NCBI GenBank assembly: GCA_017428585.1
Contig: JAFRQN010000107.1
Coordinates: 1-14,603, forward strand
Direction of reading: 5' to 3'
Source of the DNA: Bacteroidota bacterium
Lineage (GTDB): Bacteria; Bacteroidota; Ignavibacteria; Kapaibacteriales; UBA2268
DNA: 14,603 nt
The notes beneath the pieces are model-generated. The model was not told the DNA's origin and did not search any database. It saw only the letters and a list, made by a program, of their open reading frames with translations. Numbering within the stretch: position 1 is the first letter of the stretch; each line of letters opens with the position of its first letter. Positions 1-7,342 of the stretch are shown piece after piece. The translations under genes were made by a program, and so were the position numbers.

Positions 1-925
1 GTTGACGCATTAAGCCGACAAATTTTAAATTTATATATCTTCTTGCTTCTTCATTCTTTTCCAGAAATTTTGCAACAGCTTTTAAAAAGTATTTTGGCGT
101 AATATCGTCTGAAAAAACTCCGCTGTGAGTAAGAGTAAACTGGTTTGGTACAGGCTTTATGTTTTTATATGGTATAAAGTCTTCTTCATCAAAACCATGC
201 GGTAAAATTCTTAAATCGTTATGAGACAAGAAATTATACCGTTTTAACATTTTCTCCTTTAATTCCCTTGTAATAACAAATGCTTTTTGCGAGTATCTTA
301 ATACAGATGTCTCCAAAGAAACAGCTTTGTTTTTATGATAAGGCGTTACAAAGTAAAAATATGGATTATCAAGCCATAAATCTCTGTAATCTATAACAAA
401 CGGAATATTATATTTTAATGATAATTCTTTTGCAACCAAAAAATCTGTATAAGGTGGAGCAGTAGCATAAATAACTTTTATGTCTGGATTTTCTTCTATT
501 ATTTTGCTTCCAAGTTTTACTGCATGCTTTTTCCATTTTATTCGGCTGTCTGGTATATAGACAGATTGAGATAAAATTCGGAAAAGCACCTGCTTAAATC
601 TTGAAGGATATTTTACCTGCTTGTTGTCTTCTTTATTCTTTTTATTAAATGGATCGTATTCTGTTCTGTATATCTTTACATTTTCGCCAACATCCTGCAT
701 TAATGTATCATCAAATGCATAATATTTTGTAGAGCCTGTTGTAAGTATTATAGGATTCCAGTTGTATTCAGGTAGATATTTTACAAATTTTAATGTTCTC
801 TGCACACCGCTGAGTCCCATCGGTGGGAAGTAGTATGCAATCATTAATACTTGTCTCTTTGATACTTCCAAGTCAAGACTCTGTTTTATGTTGTCAAAAC
901 TACTGTCAGTGATTATACTATCCAT
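1..925 (-). CDS. Glycosyltransferase, GT-B fold (GT4-like), C-terminus cut by window edge
   Basis: An open frame of 308 codons starts at the ATG at 925 and has no stop before the window edge, so the C-terminal part is missing. The protein starts with about 24 extra residues, then a hydrophobic first strand and glycine-rich loop (VLMIAYYFPPMGLSG, residues 26-40) typical of the acceptor domain of GT-B glycosyltransferases. Around residues 153-157 is ATAPP, and at 179-184 DYRDLW, a motif common in Bacteroidota GT4-like enzymes. Residues 263 onward (FTLTHSGVF) look like the start of the sugar-nucleotide-binding domain. Such enzymes usually build cell-surface polysaccharide or glycan; donor and acceptor cannot be told. 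It begins 16 bases after the zinc-binding protein gene, so it is probably on the same transcript, although no functional link is evident. Family confidence is good, substrate unknown. Confidence 0.8.
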   Translation of the reverse strand, partial: MDSIITDSSFDNIKQSLDLEVSKRQVLMIAYYFPPMGLSGVQRTLKFVKYLPEYNWNPIILTTGSTKYYAFDDTLMQDVGENVKIYRTEYDPFNKKNKEDNKQVKYPSRFKQVLFRILSQSVYIPDSRIKWKKHAVKLGSKIIEENPDIKVIYATAPPYTDFLVAKELSLKYNIPFVIDYRDLWLDNPYFYFVTPYHKNKAVSLETSVLRYSQKAFVITRELKEKMLKRYNFLSHNDLRILPHGFDEEDFIPYKNIKPVPNQFTLTHSGVFSDDITPKYFLKAVAKFLEKNEEARRYINLKFVGLMRQ

Positions 926-941
926 TTGTTGTTTCTCAGTT

Positions 942-1907
942 TTATTTGTTGAATGCTGTTTTTAATGTGTTAATATTATAATTAATTAAATCAAAATAAT
1001 TGTTAAATTCCTTCTCGTTTCCTATAGGATCTAATGTATATAATTTAAGATTCAACTCTTTTGCAATAATTTCAGCCATTTTATGATTTAGCTGAGGCTC
1101 TATAAAAATAGCTTTTGTATTGCTTTGTTCTATAGTTTTTGATATGTTGTATATATATTGTGTTCCCGCTTCCTTCCCTGGAGATTCTTCTAATACTCCA
1201 CCAAACTGCAAACCAAAATCTCTGATGAAATAAGAGAAAGAATTATGGAAGGTAAATAATTTATATTCTTTTATTTTGTCAAGATCAGTTTTTTTAGCTT
1301 CAATAAATTCATTTAGCTTATTTATAAAATTATCTCTTTGCTGCGAATAAAATTTCTCGTTTTCTGGATCTATTTGTATAATGTAATCAGTGAGATTTGG
1401 TATAATAGATCTAACCATTACAGGTGAAGTCCAAAAATGAGGATCAAAAGCACCATGATTGTGTTCGTGTTCAAATTCATGGTCAATATCATGATCATGT
1501 TCATCTTCGCCTTCGTGTTCTTCACTTTCATGGTCGTGATGACAGGTATTTGCCAGCAATGATCTTTTATCAAGCAAATTTAACAGAGCTATTGGATTGT
1601 TTGTATTCAATTTAGCAATCCAGCCGTCAAGGTTGTCATCAACATAAAAAACTAATGATGAATAATGCAGCTTGCTTATATCAGATGGCTTTGGCTCAAA
1701 TGTATGAGGCGAAGCTCCAGTAGGAAGAATAGATACAACATCTATTTTATCTCCAACAATTTCATTCAAAATCAGTTTTAATGGATATATTGAAACAGCA
1801 ATAGTTTTTTTTGTATTTGATTGTTCTGTTTTGTCCGTTTTGCCGCATGAACAAATGAATAAAAACGATGCTAAAAGAACAATAATTTTTAATCTATTTC
1901 TAAACAT
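942..1907 (-). CDS. znuA: ZnuA-like zinc-binding lipoprotein of an ABC transporter
   Basis: This 321-residue protein belongs to the ZnuA/TroA family of periplasmic metal-binding proteins (cluster A-I), which hand zinc or manganese to an ABC permease. The N-terminus is a lipoprotein signal with lipobox I18-C19-S20-C21, so the mature protein is probably anchored by C21. The likely metal ligands are visible: H68 (GASPHTFEP), H157 (FDPHFW), H221 (FTFHNSFSYF) and D293 (LDPIG). Between ligands one and two, residues 122-151 form a loop rich in His, Glu and Asp, which in the family marks zinc-type rather than manganese-type members. No znuB or znuC lies in the window; the next gene is a glycosyltransferase. 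The gene has its own candidate promoter and is separated from the receptor gene upstream by a terminator. Function is confident; the metal is inferred from the His-rich loop. Confidence 0.93.
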   Translation of the reverse strand: MFRNRLKIIVLLASFLFICSCGKTDKTEQSNTKKTIAVSIYPLKLILNEIVGDKIDVVSILPTGASPHTFEPKPSDISKLHYSSLVFYVDDNLDGWIAKLNTNNPIALLNLLDKRSLLANTCHHDHESEEHEGEDEHDHDIDHEFEHEHNHGAFDPHFWTSPVMVRSIIPNLTDYIIQIDPENEKFYSQQRDNFINKLNEFIEAKKTDLDKIKEYKLFTFHNSFSYFIRDFGLQFGGVLEESPGKEAGTQYIYNISKTIEQSNTKAIFIEPQLNHKMAEIIAKELNLKLYTLDPIGNEKEFNNYFDLINYNINTLKTAFNK

Positions 1908-1941
1908 ATTTTATATTAATAAAATGCAATTTAAATAAACA

Positions 1942-1973
1942 CAAAAATATAAATTTTTTATCTAATTTCTAAA
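1942..1973 (-). promoter_or_regulatory. Candidate Bacteroidota-type promoter of znuA
   Basis: On the minus strand, TATTTTTG (1949-1942) matches the Bacteroidota -7 element TAnnTTTG exactly. It is preceded after 20 bases by TTTA (1973-1970), one base off the -33 element TTTG. The -7 box ends 34 bases before the znuA ATG. The region is very AT-rich, so a chance match is possible. Confidence 0.4.
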
Positions 1974-2001
1974 TTTATTTATTCCACATCTATAAAATAA
2001 A

Positions 2002-2036
2002 AAACCTCCTTTTATTCAGTAATAAATAGGAGGTTT
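2002..2036 (-). terminator. Rho-independent terminator of the TonB receptor transcript
   Basis: The arms AAACCTCCT (2002-2010) and AGGAGGTTT (2028-2036) pair perfectly. The stem continues with TTTATT/AATAAA pairs after one bulged base at 2027, leaving a 4-base loop (2017-2020). On the minus strand the stem is followed by a T-rich tract (TTTATTTTATA). It lies 45 bases after the receptor stop codon and before the znuA promoter, which suggests that the receptor and znuA are separate transcripts. Confidence 0.85.
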
Positions 2037-2080
2037 GATTATTATTAGATTAAAATTATTATATATTCTATCAATCAGAA

Positions 2081-4282
2081 TTAATATATTTTATAACGCA
2101 GTCCTAAATAAAAATGCTGTTTGGTAATTGGTCCCCATATTAAGGAAGCATCAAAATACTGACCAAATGGATCATCATAGGCTATTATAGGATTTTCTTG
2201 TGTAAATCCTGTTATATTTTCACAGCCTATATAGATATCAAAATCATTAAATGTTTTTGTTATTTGTGCATTCATTGTCAAATATGGATCAAATTCTGTT
2301 TTTCCTTGATATTTAATAGGATTGGATGCTGTTGAAGGTATTCTGCCTTTCCCATTGTAATTCAGAGTCCAGTCAAACGCCCAGTCATTCATATCAGTAT
2401 TGTATTGTAGATTTACGTATGTTTTATTGTGGCTCTGCAATGCTTTGTCCTGCAATATTCCGTTGGTTGTTACTTTTACATCATTGATACGATGAGCAAG
2501 AGTTACTACAAATCTTTCAATCGGTTCTATTGTTAAATCCACTTGATAGCAGTTAGAATAAGATTCTCCTGTTAAGTTGTAAAAATATACTTTTTGAGGA
2601 TCCATATCTAAATCAACGACTACTTGATTAGTAAAGTCTGTTCTAAAATATTCTAAATTAATATCTAAAGGCATATTAAACGGCTTAAATGAAAATGTTA
2701 GATTAGAGCCATAATTCCATGCTTCTTCTGGCTGCAGATCATTTGATATGATAAATTCACGGCTGCTTGACAAATATCCTGAATTTTCTGCAAGAGGACG
2801 TGCAATTCTATATCCTTTGCCTGCTGATGCCGACCAGATGATATAATCATCAAAATTATATTTCAAATGTAATTTTGGTGATATAAATCGTTTATAATTA
2901 TTAGGCATATCTAATCTTAATCCAGCAATAACGGATAAGTTCTCAATCGAATTAAAAGTATATTCTGTAAATAAACCAAGTACATTTTCAAGTTTATTTA
3001 AGTTCATATTTTCTAATGTTTCCAAATAATTATCATATTGTAAACTTACACCAGAAGTAATATTATTTTCTTCACCAAATAAAATACTTTGATACATTAA
3101 ATTAGCATAAAATGAATTTTGCTCGCCATAGTAGCTGCGTTTTCCAAAAAACGCATCCTGTGTATGATGAGAGAATGATAATATTGTTCCTATTGAAGAT
3201 TTGTGATCTTCCATCATGAAACCATTTTTTGTAAATACATGATATCTATTTGTTTTTATTTGTGTACCGTAAAGATTAGTATTGTTATCACTGAAATATC
3301 CTTTTTGGCCAGCTTTTCGTGTGTCAGTTAATACTTGAATACCAGAAATGTTATTCCAATGCTCTTTAATAATTGACCATCTATTCATAAAATTAAGTTG
3401 ATTTCCCATCGGCTTGTCTAAAAATGAATCATTATTGGCGTCATGTTCCATAAATAGACCATTGCCATGGATAAAGAACATAGTCGAAACTTCATCATTT
3501 AGCTCAATGGTATGATCTGCATTAAACTCTGCTTCACCCATATCGCTTGCATATATATTCAAAAATGTTGGATTGGCATCTGTAGGTTTTTTGAAATCAA
3601 CATTGATTAAGCCTGCGATACTTTCAAATCCATTCTTTGCAACAGAGGATCCTTTTGCTATTGAAATAGATTCCAGCCATTGTCCTGGATATAAGCTAAA
3701 TCCAAAATTAGATGCAAGACCACGCATAATAGGTACATTTTCCATTAATATCTGTGTGTATATGCTTTGAAGTCCTAAAAGCTGAATACGTTTTGCACCT
3801 GTTACTGCATCACTGAATTCTACGTCAACCGATGGACTTGCAGCAAAGCTTTCAGACAAACTACAGCATGCACATTTTAATAATCCTCGTGAAGAAATAC
3901 CTTCTGTTCGTACACCGTCGCTGAATGACAACATCGATGACGATTTATCTCCGCTTACATTGACAGCGTCTAATTCCAAATTATTTTTAAGCTGTATTTT
4001 TAATTCCTTGTTTGGTAGATTTGCAATACTTACAGTATCGGATTTATATCCAATATAAGATATAATTAATACAGTATCTTCTGCTTTATTCTTAATAGTA
4101 AATTTCCCGTTGCTGTTTGTAAGAGTTCCAGTTTTTGAAGGCAAAGCCATTATTCTTGCGTTTTGCAATGCAGTACTTTTTAAGTTTTCATCAACTCCAT
4201 ATACTTTGCCATTTATTTCAGCAAATATATTTACTGTAAGCATGAGATTTAACAATGCTATTGCTAATATTTTTATTTTCAT
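2081..4282 (-). CDS. TonB-dependent outer-membrane receptor, probably for a metal
   Basis: This 733-residue protein has a signal peptide (about residues 1-21), a carboxypeptidase-regulatory-like beta-sandwich domain (about 22-100, with the SYIGYKSDTV stretch typical of Bacteroidota receptors), a plug domain (about 103-235) and a long beta-barrel ending in an aromatic residue (LGLRYKIY). Such receptors import a ligand across the outer membrane using TonB energy. The plug carries a cysteine cluster, C137-A-C139-C140, followed by SLSESFAASPSVDV. From memory, this KxxCC-NLSESF type of plug is typical of a receptor subfamily found near heavy-metal genes. There is no SusD partner, which argues against a glycan role. 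A Cys/His-rich protein gene lies upstream and znuA downstream, so zinc is the favoured ligand; copper or a metal chelate are alternatives. Receptor identity is certain, the ligand is inferred. Confidence 0.92.
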   Translation of the reverse strand: MKIKILAIALLNLMLTVNIFAEINGKVYGVDENLKSTALQNARIMALPSKTGTLTNSNGKFTIKNKAEDTVLIISYIGYKSDTVSIANLPNKELKIQLKNNLELDAVNVSGDKSSSMLSFSDGVRTEGISSRGLLKCACCSLSESFAASPSVDVEFSDAVTGAKRIQLLGLQSIYTQILMENVPIMRGLASNFGFSLYPGQWLESISIAKGSSVAKNGFESIAGLINVDFKKPTDANPTFLNIYASDMGEAEFNADHTIELNDEVSTMFFIHGNGLFMEHDANNDSFLDKPMGNQLNFMNRWSIIKEHWNNISGIQVLTDTRKAGQKGYFSDNNTNLYGTQIKTNRYHVFTKNGFMMEDHKSSIGTILSFSHHTQDAFFGKRSYYGEQNSFYANLMYQSILFGEENNITSGVSLQYDNYLETLENMNLNKLENVLGLFTEYTFNSIENLSVIAGLRLDMPNNYKRFISPKLHLKYNFDDYIIWSASAGKGYRIARPLAENSGYLSSSREFIISNDLQPEEAWNYGSNLTFSFKPFNMPLDINLEYFRTDFTNQVVVDLDMDPQKVYFYNLTGESYSNCYQVDLTIEPIERFVVTLAHRINDVKVTTNGILQDKALQSHNKTYVNLQYNTDMNDWAFDWTLNYNGKGRIPSTASNPIKYQGKTEFDPYLTMNAQITKTFNDFDIYIGCENITGFTQENPIIAYDDPFGQYFDASLIWGPITKQHFYLGLRYKIY

Positions 4283-4315
4283 GATTTTATACTCTTATTT
4301 ATAGTTGTATAATAG

Positions 4316-4331
4316 TTTAATTATAATTAAA
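4316..4331. promoter_or_regulatory. 16-bp perfect palindrome upstream of the receptor gene
   Basis: TTTAATTATAATTAAA is its own reverse complement and lies 33 bases before the receptor ATG. It could be an operator for a Fur/Zur-type regulator controlling metal uptake, but it contains only A and T, so chance occurrence in this AT-rich intergenic region is quite possible. Confidence 0.2.
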
Positions 4332-4397
4332 TATTGATAATTAATCGTATTTAATACAATACAAAATAATATCTTTTTAAATAATGATGTAATAAAT

Positions 4398-4964
4398 CTA
4401 AAAGATAGATAAAGATGGTATAAGAGTATGATTATGAATATATTGAATAATTTTGTCCAAAAAAGATAAATCTGGAGGAATATAGTTGACAAATTGCTTA
4501 ATCTTATTGGTAACAGCAACTAATTCAGTAGAACTGCATACAGCTTTAATAATACTGTGAATACTATTTATAATATTTGGCATTATTTTGTCAGATGTTT
4601 TTATTCTGCTTGGCAATTCTGTTTTTAAAACTTTAATTGTTGTTATGCCGCAAAGTGATTTGACAACTGGATGATGAATTCCTATAACTAAACTATCATT
4701 CATTGGATTGGAAGAACAATACAAAGTGCTGCTGTGTTCTTCATATTCGTTGTGATGATGTTTGTGATGGGAATGATTATGGTTTATATTATGCTCACAA
4801 TCACAATGATTATTGCAATTTACTTCTTTCATAATACCTAAGTGTGAATGAAAGTGATTACCGCACCTGCATTCATAGGAAAATAATACTATACCGCTTG
4901 AAAATGCAATATATAGTATTAGAAAGAATTTTGTAAATTGTTTTAAAAAATTTCGATTAAGCAT
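4398..4964 (-). CDS. Small exported Cys/His-rich protein, probable metal binder
   Basis: This 188-residue protein is not one I can assign to a named family. Its N-terminus has a basic start and a hydrophobic segment (about residues 11-29), reading as a signal peptide or membrane anchor. Then follows CRCG (32-35) and HFHSH (37-41), a C-x3-C-x-C cluster (50-56), and a dense His tract (57-77, including HNHSHHKHHH). The second half (about 90-188) is an ordinary-looking domain with few charged clusters and an IPPDLSFLDKI stretch near the end. The composition indicates metal binding in the periplasm or at a membrane. It lies 115 bases upstream of the metal-type TonB receptor on the same strand with no terminator between, so the two are probably co-transcribed. 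It may be a distant relative of the small HYC/CC/PP-type proteins that accompany such receptors in Bacteroidota, but this is only a resemblance. The overlapping 74-codon frame at 4295-4519 is a shadow. Confidence 0.75.
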   Translation of the reverse strand: MLNRNFLKQFTKFFLILYIAFSSGIVLFSYECRCGNHFHSHLGIMKEVNCNNHCDCEHNINHNHSHHKHHHNEYEEHSSTLYCSSNPMNDSLVIGIHHPVVKSLCGITTIKVLKTELPSRIKTSDKIMPNIINSIHSIIKAVCSSTELVAVTNKIKQFVNYIPPDLSFLDKIIQYIHNHTLIPSLSIF

Positions 4965-5011
4965 AAAATAACATAATTAATTAAATTTTTTTGAGATATA
5001 CATTGTGCGTT

Positions 5012-5048
5012 TTTAGTTTATTAATATATAAATTCAAATTAAACTAAA
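5012..5048. repeat. Inverted repeat upstream of the Cys/His-rich protein gene
   Basis: The 9-base arms TTTAGTTTA (5012-5020) and TAAACTAAA (5040-5048) are perfect reverse complements separated by 19 bases. They lie in the 140-base gap between tgt and the Cys/His-rich gene. No T-tract follows, so this is not an obvious terminator; an operator is possible. The same 9-mer also occurs after ftcD (12914-12922), so it is not specific. Confidence 0.25.
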
Positions 5049-5104
5049 TCTTTTTCTATACGTTATTATTATATAAATGTTTCAGATATTTTTTTCAGAT
5101 TTTA

Positions 5105-6271
5105 TTATTTATTATCTTCATTTTTTGCACCCCAGGATGCCAAAAAATCTTTCTTCCATTCGTAAAATTCATTATTGGCTATTTTTTCTCTAACTGTTTT
5201 CATTAACCATAGATAAAATGCTATGTTTTGCATGGAAGCCAACTGTAAACCAAGTATTTCATCCGTCATTATTAAATGTCTTAAGTATCCCAATGAATAT
5301 ATTTCGCTGGTATAGAAGCCGACTCCTGAATCAATCGGCTCATCACATAATTTAAATTTATTGTTTCTAATATTAAATTTTCCACGTGTTGTGAATATTT
5401 GACCGTTTCTTGCGTTGCGTGTCGGCATTACGCAGTCAAACATATCAATACCTCGACTGATGGATTCCAATAAATTTTCTGGTGTTCCAACACCCATTAA
5501 ATATCGTGGCTTATCTTTTGGCAAAACATCAGTACATATATCTATCATTTCATACATAACCTCTGTTGGTTCTCCAACAGACAATCCACCTATAGAATAT
5601 CCGTCAAAATCAACATCTATTAAGCCTTTTAGATTTTCAATGCGTAATTCTTTGAACATTCCGCCTTGTCCTATTCCAAATTGGAACTGTTTATGTCCAT
5701 ACAGAGGTTCTGTTTTTAAGAAATGCTCTCGTCCTCTTTGAGCCCATCGTAAAGATAATTGTGCTGATTCTTTTACATATTCGTATTCTGCTGGATATGG
5801 AACGCATTCATCAAGCACCATCATTATATCAGATCCAATAATTCTTTGTGTATCAACAACAGATTCTGGAGTAAAAACATGCATTGAACCATCTATATGC
5901 GATTTGAATCGAACACCTGTTTCTGATATTTTTCTTAATTCTTGAAGCGAAAATACCTGAAATCCGCCACTGTCTGTTAATATAGGTCGATCCCAATTCA
6001 TGAAATTATGCAGCCCCTTATAATATGACATTGCATCATTACCAGGACGCAGATATAAATGGTATGTGTTTCCTAATATTATTTTAGCGTCTAATTCTCT
6101 TAAATCACGTTGTGTTAATGCTTTAACAGTGCCTTGTGTTCCTACAGGCATAAAAATAGGTGTTGGTATATCACCGTGATCTGTATGCAGTGCTCCAAGT
6201 CTTGCTTTGGTTTTTGGACATTCCTGCTTTAATTCAAAAAATTTATTATTTATATTTTTGTCAGTATTCAT
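5105..6271 (-). CDS. tgt: Queuine/preQ1 tRNA-guanine transglycosylase
   Basis: Tgt swaps guanine 34 of tRNAs with GUN anticodons (Asp, Asn, His, Tyr) for preQ1 in the queuosine pathway. The 388-residue length is normal. Hallmarks are the substrate-site motif LTDSGGFQVFSL with D100, SHIDGSMHVFTPE (124-136), GGLSVGEPTE (228-237), and GIDMFDCVMPTRNARNG (274-290) with the nucleophile-type D279. The C-terminal zinc site is unusual: where the classical family has C-x-C-x2-C before the YS-x2-YL-x-HL segment, this protein reads GVGFYTSEIYS (316-326) and has no cysteine, although the following His (H332) remains. From memory, Tgt proteins of Bacteroidota often share this loss. The gene is divergent from nfnA, and its start follows a TTTG-N20-TATATTGT sequence. 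Confidence 0.95.
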   Translation of the reverse strand: MNTDKNINNKFFELKQECPKTKARLGALHTDHGDIPTPIFMPVGTQGTVKALTQRDLRELDAKIILGNTYHLYLRPGNDAMSYYKGLHNFMNWDRPILTDSGGFQVFSLQELRKISETGVRFKSHIDGSMHVFTPESVVDTQRIIGSDIMMVLDECVPYPAEYEYVKESAQLSLRWAQRGREHFLKTEPLYGHKQFQFGIGQGGMFKELRIENLKGLIDVDFDGYSIGGLSVGEPTEVMYEMIDICTDVLPKDKPRYLMGVGTPENLLESISRGIDMFDCVMPTRNARNGQIFTTRGKFNIRNNKFKLCDEPIDSGVGFYTSEIYSLGYLRHLIMTDEILGLQLASMQNIAFYLWLMKTVREKIANNEFYEWKKDFLASWGAKNEDNK

Positions 6272-6295
6272 ATCGTTAATAGTATTTATATTTTT

Positions 6296-6327
6296 ACAAT
6301 ATACAAAAAAAACGCAAATTTTTCAAA
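6296..6327 (-). promoter_or_regulatory. Weak candidate promoter of tgt
   Basis: On the minus strand, TTTG (6327-6324) is followed after 20 bases by TATATTGT (6303-6296), which matches the TAnnTTTG -7 element at 4 of 6 fixed positions. It would leave a leader of about 20 bases. The match is incomplete. Confidence 0.25.
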
Positions 6328-6374
6328 TTTGATTGTTTTTATATAAGAAAATGGTTAATAAGTATTTGTTTAAA

Positions 6375-6407
6375 TTTATGTTATGTAAAAAAAAATATGT
6401 ATATTTG
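6375..6407 (+). promoter_or_regulatory. Candidate Bacteroidota-type promoter of the nfnAB operon
   Basis: TATATTTG (6400-6407) matches the -7 element TAnnTTTG exactly and is preceded after 21 bases by TTTA (6375-6378), one base from the -33 TTTG. It lies 72 bases before the nfnA ATG in the 208-base divergent gap between tgt and nfnA. No other structure was seen in that gap. Confidence 0.4.
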
Positions 6408-6479
6408 CAATTAGGCTGTTGCTTAACATAATTAAATGATAAATAAATATTTATAAAACAATTTAGGATATTTAAATTT

Positions 6480-7340
6480 ATGAATAAAATAGTTGAAGCC
6501 GAGTTTCTAAGCGATAATATAAAAAAATTTGTTATAGAAGCACCGCAGATAGCAGAAAAACGCAAAGCAGGACAATTTGTTGTTGTTAGAATTTCACAAA
6601 CAGGTGAAAGGATTCCTATAACAATAGCAAATTCTGATATTGAAAAGGGAACTATAACGATAGTTGTACAAGGTGCAGGAAAAACTACCAATCAAATCCT
6701 ACAGTTAGAAGCTGGCGATACTATTTTAGATGTTGTTGGTCCATTGGGTAAGCCTACTCATATAGAAAATTACGGCAACTGTGTTGTGCTTGGCGGCGGT
6801 GTTGGTACTGCCATAGCATTTCCAACAGCAAAGGCTTTGAAAAAAGCAGGAAATTATGTGTCTGTTATTTTAGGAGCTAAAACAAGTAGTCATATTATTT
6901 TGCGTGATGAAATTTCTGAATTTGCAGATGAGGTATATATTACAACAGATGATGGAACAGAAGGATTAAAAGGTCTCATTACTGTTAAATTGAAAGATTT
7001 AATCATGGAAGGAAAAATAGATTTTGTTCTTGCTATCGGTTCTATTCCTATGATGGCTGCTGTTGCTGATTTAACTCGTACTTATGGCATTAAAACTGTT
7101 GTCAGTCTTAATCCAATCATGCTGGACGGTACAGGAATGTGCGGCGGCTGCAGAGCAAGAGTTGGCGGAAAGAATGTATTTGTTTGCGTAGATGGACCTG
7201 AATTTGACGCACATGAAGTTGATTTTAATGTGCTTAAACAACGTAATGAAATATATAAAGATAAAGAGCAGTTGTCGCTCCATCAATGTAATATAGAAAA
7301 ACAAGCAGTTTTATTGGAAAAACAACAATCAGGGGAGTAA
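6480..7340 (+). CDS. nfnA: NfnA-like FAD/[2Fe-2S] flavoprotein subunit (sulfide/dihydroorotate dehydrogenase-like)
   Basis: This 286-residue protein is the small subunit of a two-subunit NADH-dependent reduced ferredoxin:NADP+ oxidoreductase (Nfn). It has a ferredoxin-reductase fold with an FAD-binding R-x-P motif (RIPITIAN, 44-51), a glycine-rich nucleotide loop (GGGVGT, 105-110), and a [2Fe-2S] cluster site with D216, C221, C224 and C236 (DGTGMCGGCR ... FVCVDGPEFD). An aspartate plus three cysteines is the ligand set known for NfnA. The start agrees with family members, which begin with the same MNKI-type strand. The gene is followed after two bases by its partner subunit, so the pair is an operon. 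Older annotations call the pair sulfide dehydrogenase or a glutamate synthase small subunit; electron bifurcation is inferred from family, not shown. Confidence 0.88.
   Translation: MNKIVEAEFLSDNIKKFVIEAPQIAEKRKAGQFVVVRISQTGERIPITIANSDIEKGTITIVVQGAGKTTNQILQLEAGDTILDVVGPLGKPTHIENYGNCVVLGGGVGTAIAFPTAKALKKAGNYVSVILGAKTSSHIILRDEISEFADEVYITTDDGTEGLKGLITVKLKDLIMEGKIDFVLAIGSIPMMAAVADLTRTYGIKTVVSLNPIMLDGTGMCGGCRARVGGKNVFVCVDGPEFDAHEVDFNVLKQRNEIYKDKEQLSLHQCNIEKQAVLLEKQQSGE
7331..7337 (+). promoter_or_regulatory. Strong ribosome binding site of nfnB
   Basis: AGGGGAG lies inside the last codons of nfnA, five bases before the ATG at 7343. It supports that start and probable translational coupling of the two subunits; most other genes here lack a clear site of this kind. 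Confidence 0.7.
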
Positions 7341-7342
7341 AA

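Noticed and set aside
1424..1615. 63-codon plus-strand frame rich in His inside znuA
   Set aside because: It is the antisense reading of the His-rich loop of znuA, where CAT/ATG repeats give His on both strands.
4295..4519. 74-codon minus-strand frame overlapping the Cys/His-rich gene
   Set aside because: It lies out of frame over the end of the Cys/His-rich gene and its AT-rich intergenic tail, with a composition explained by the AT-rich sequence.
5012..5048. TTTAGTTTA inverted repeat as a metal-regulator operator shared by the locus
   Set aside because: The 9-mer also occurs after ftcD (12914-12922) and is missing before znuA, so a shared regulatory role is not supported; kept only as a repeat.
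4981..5104. Terminator for tgt in the gap before the Cys/His-rich gene
   Set aside because: The only inverted repeat there has a 19-base loop and no T-tract on the minus strand.
6323..6691. 122-codon minus-strand frame across the nfnA start
   Set aside because: It is antisense to the conserved nfnA N-terminus and covers the divergent promoter region; no family signature.
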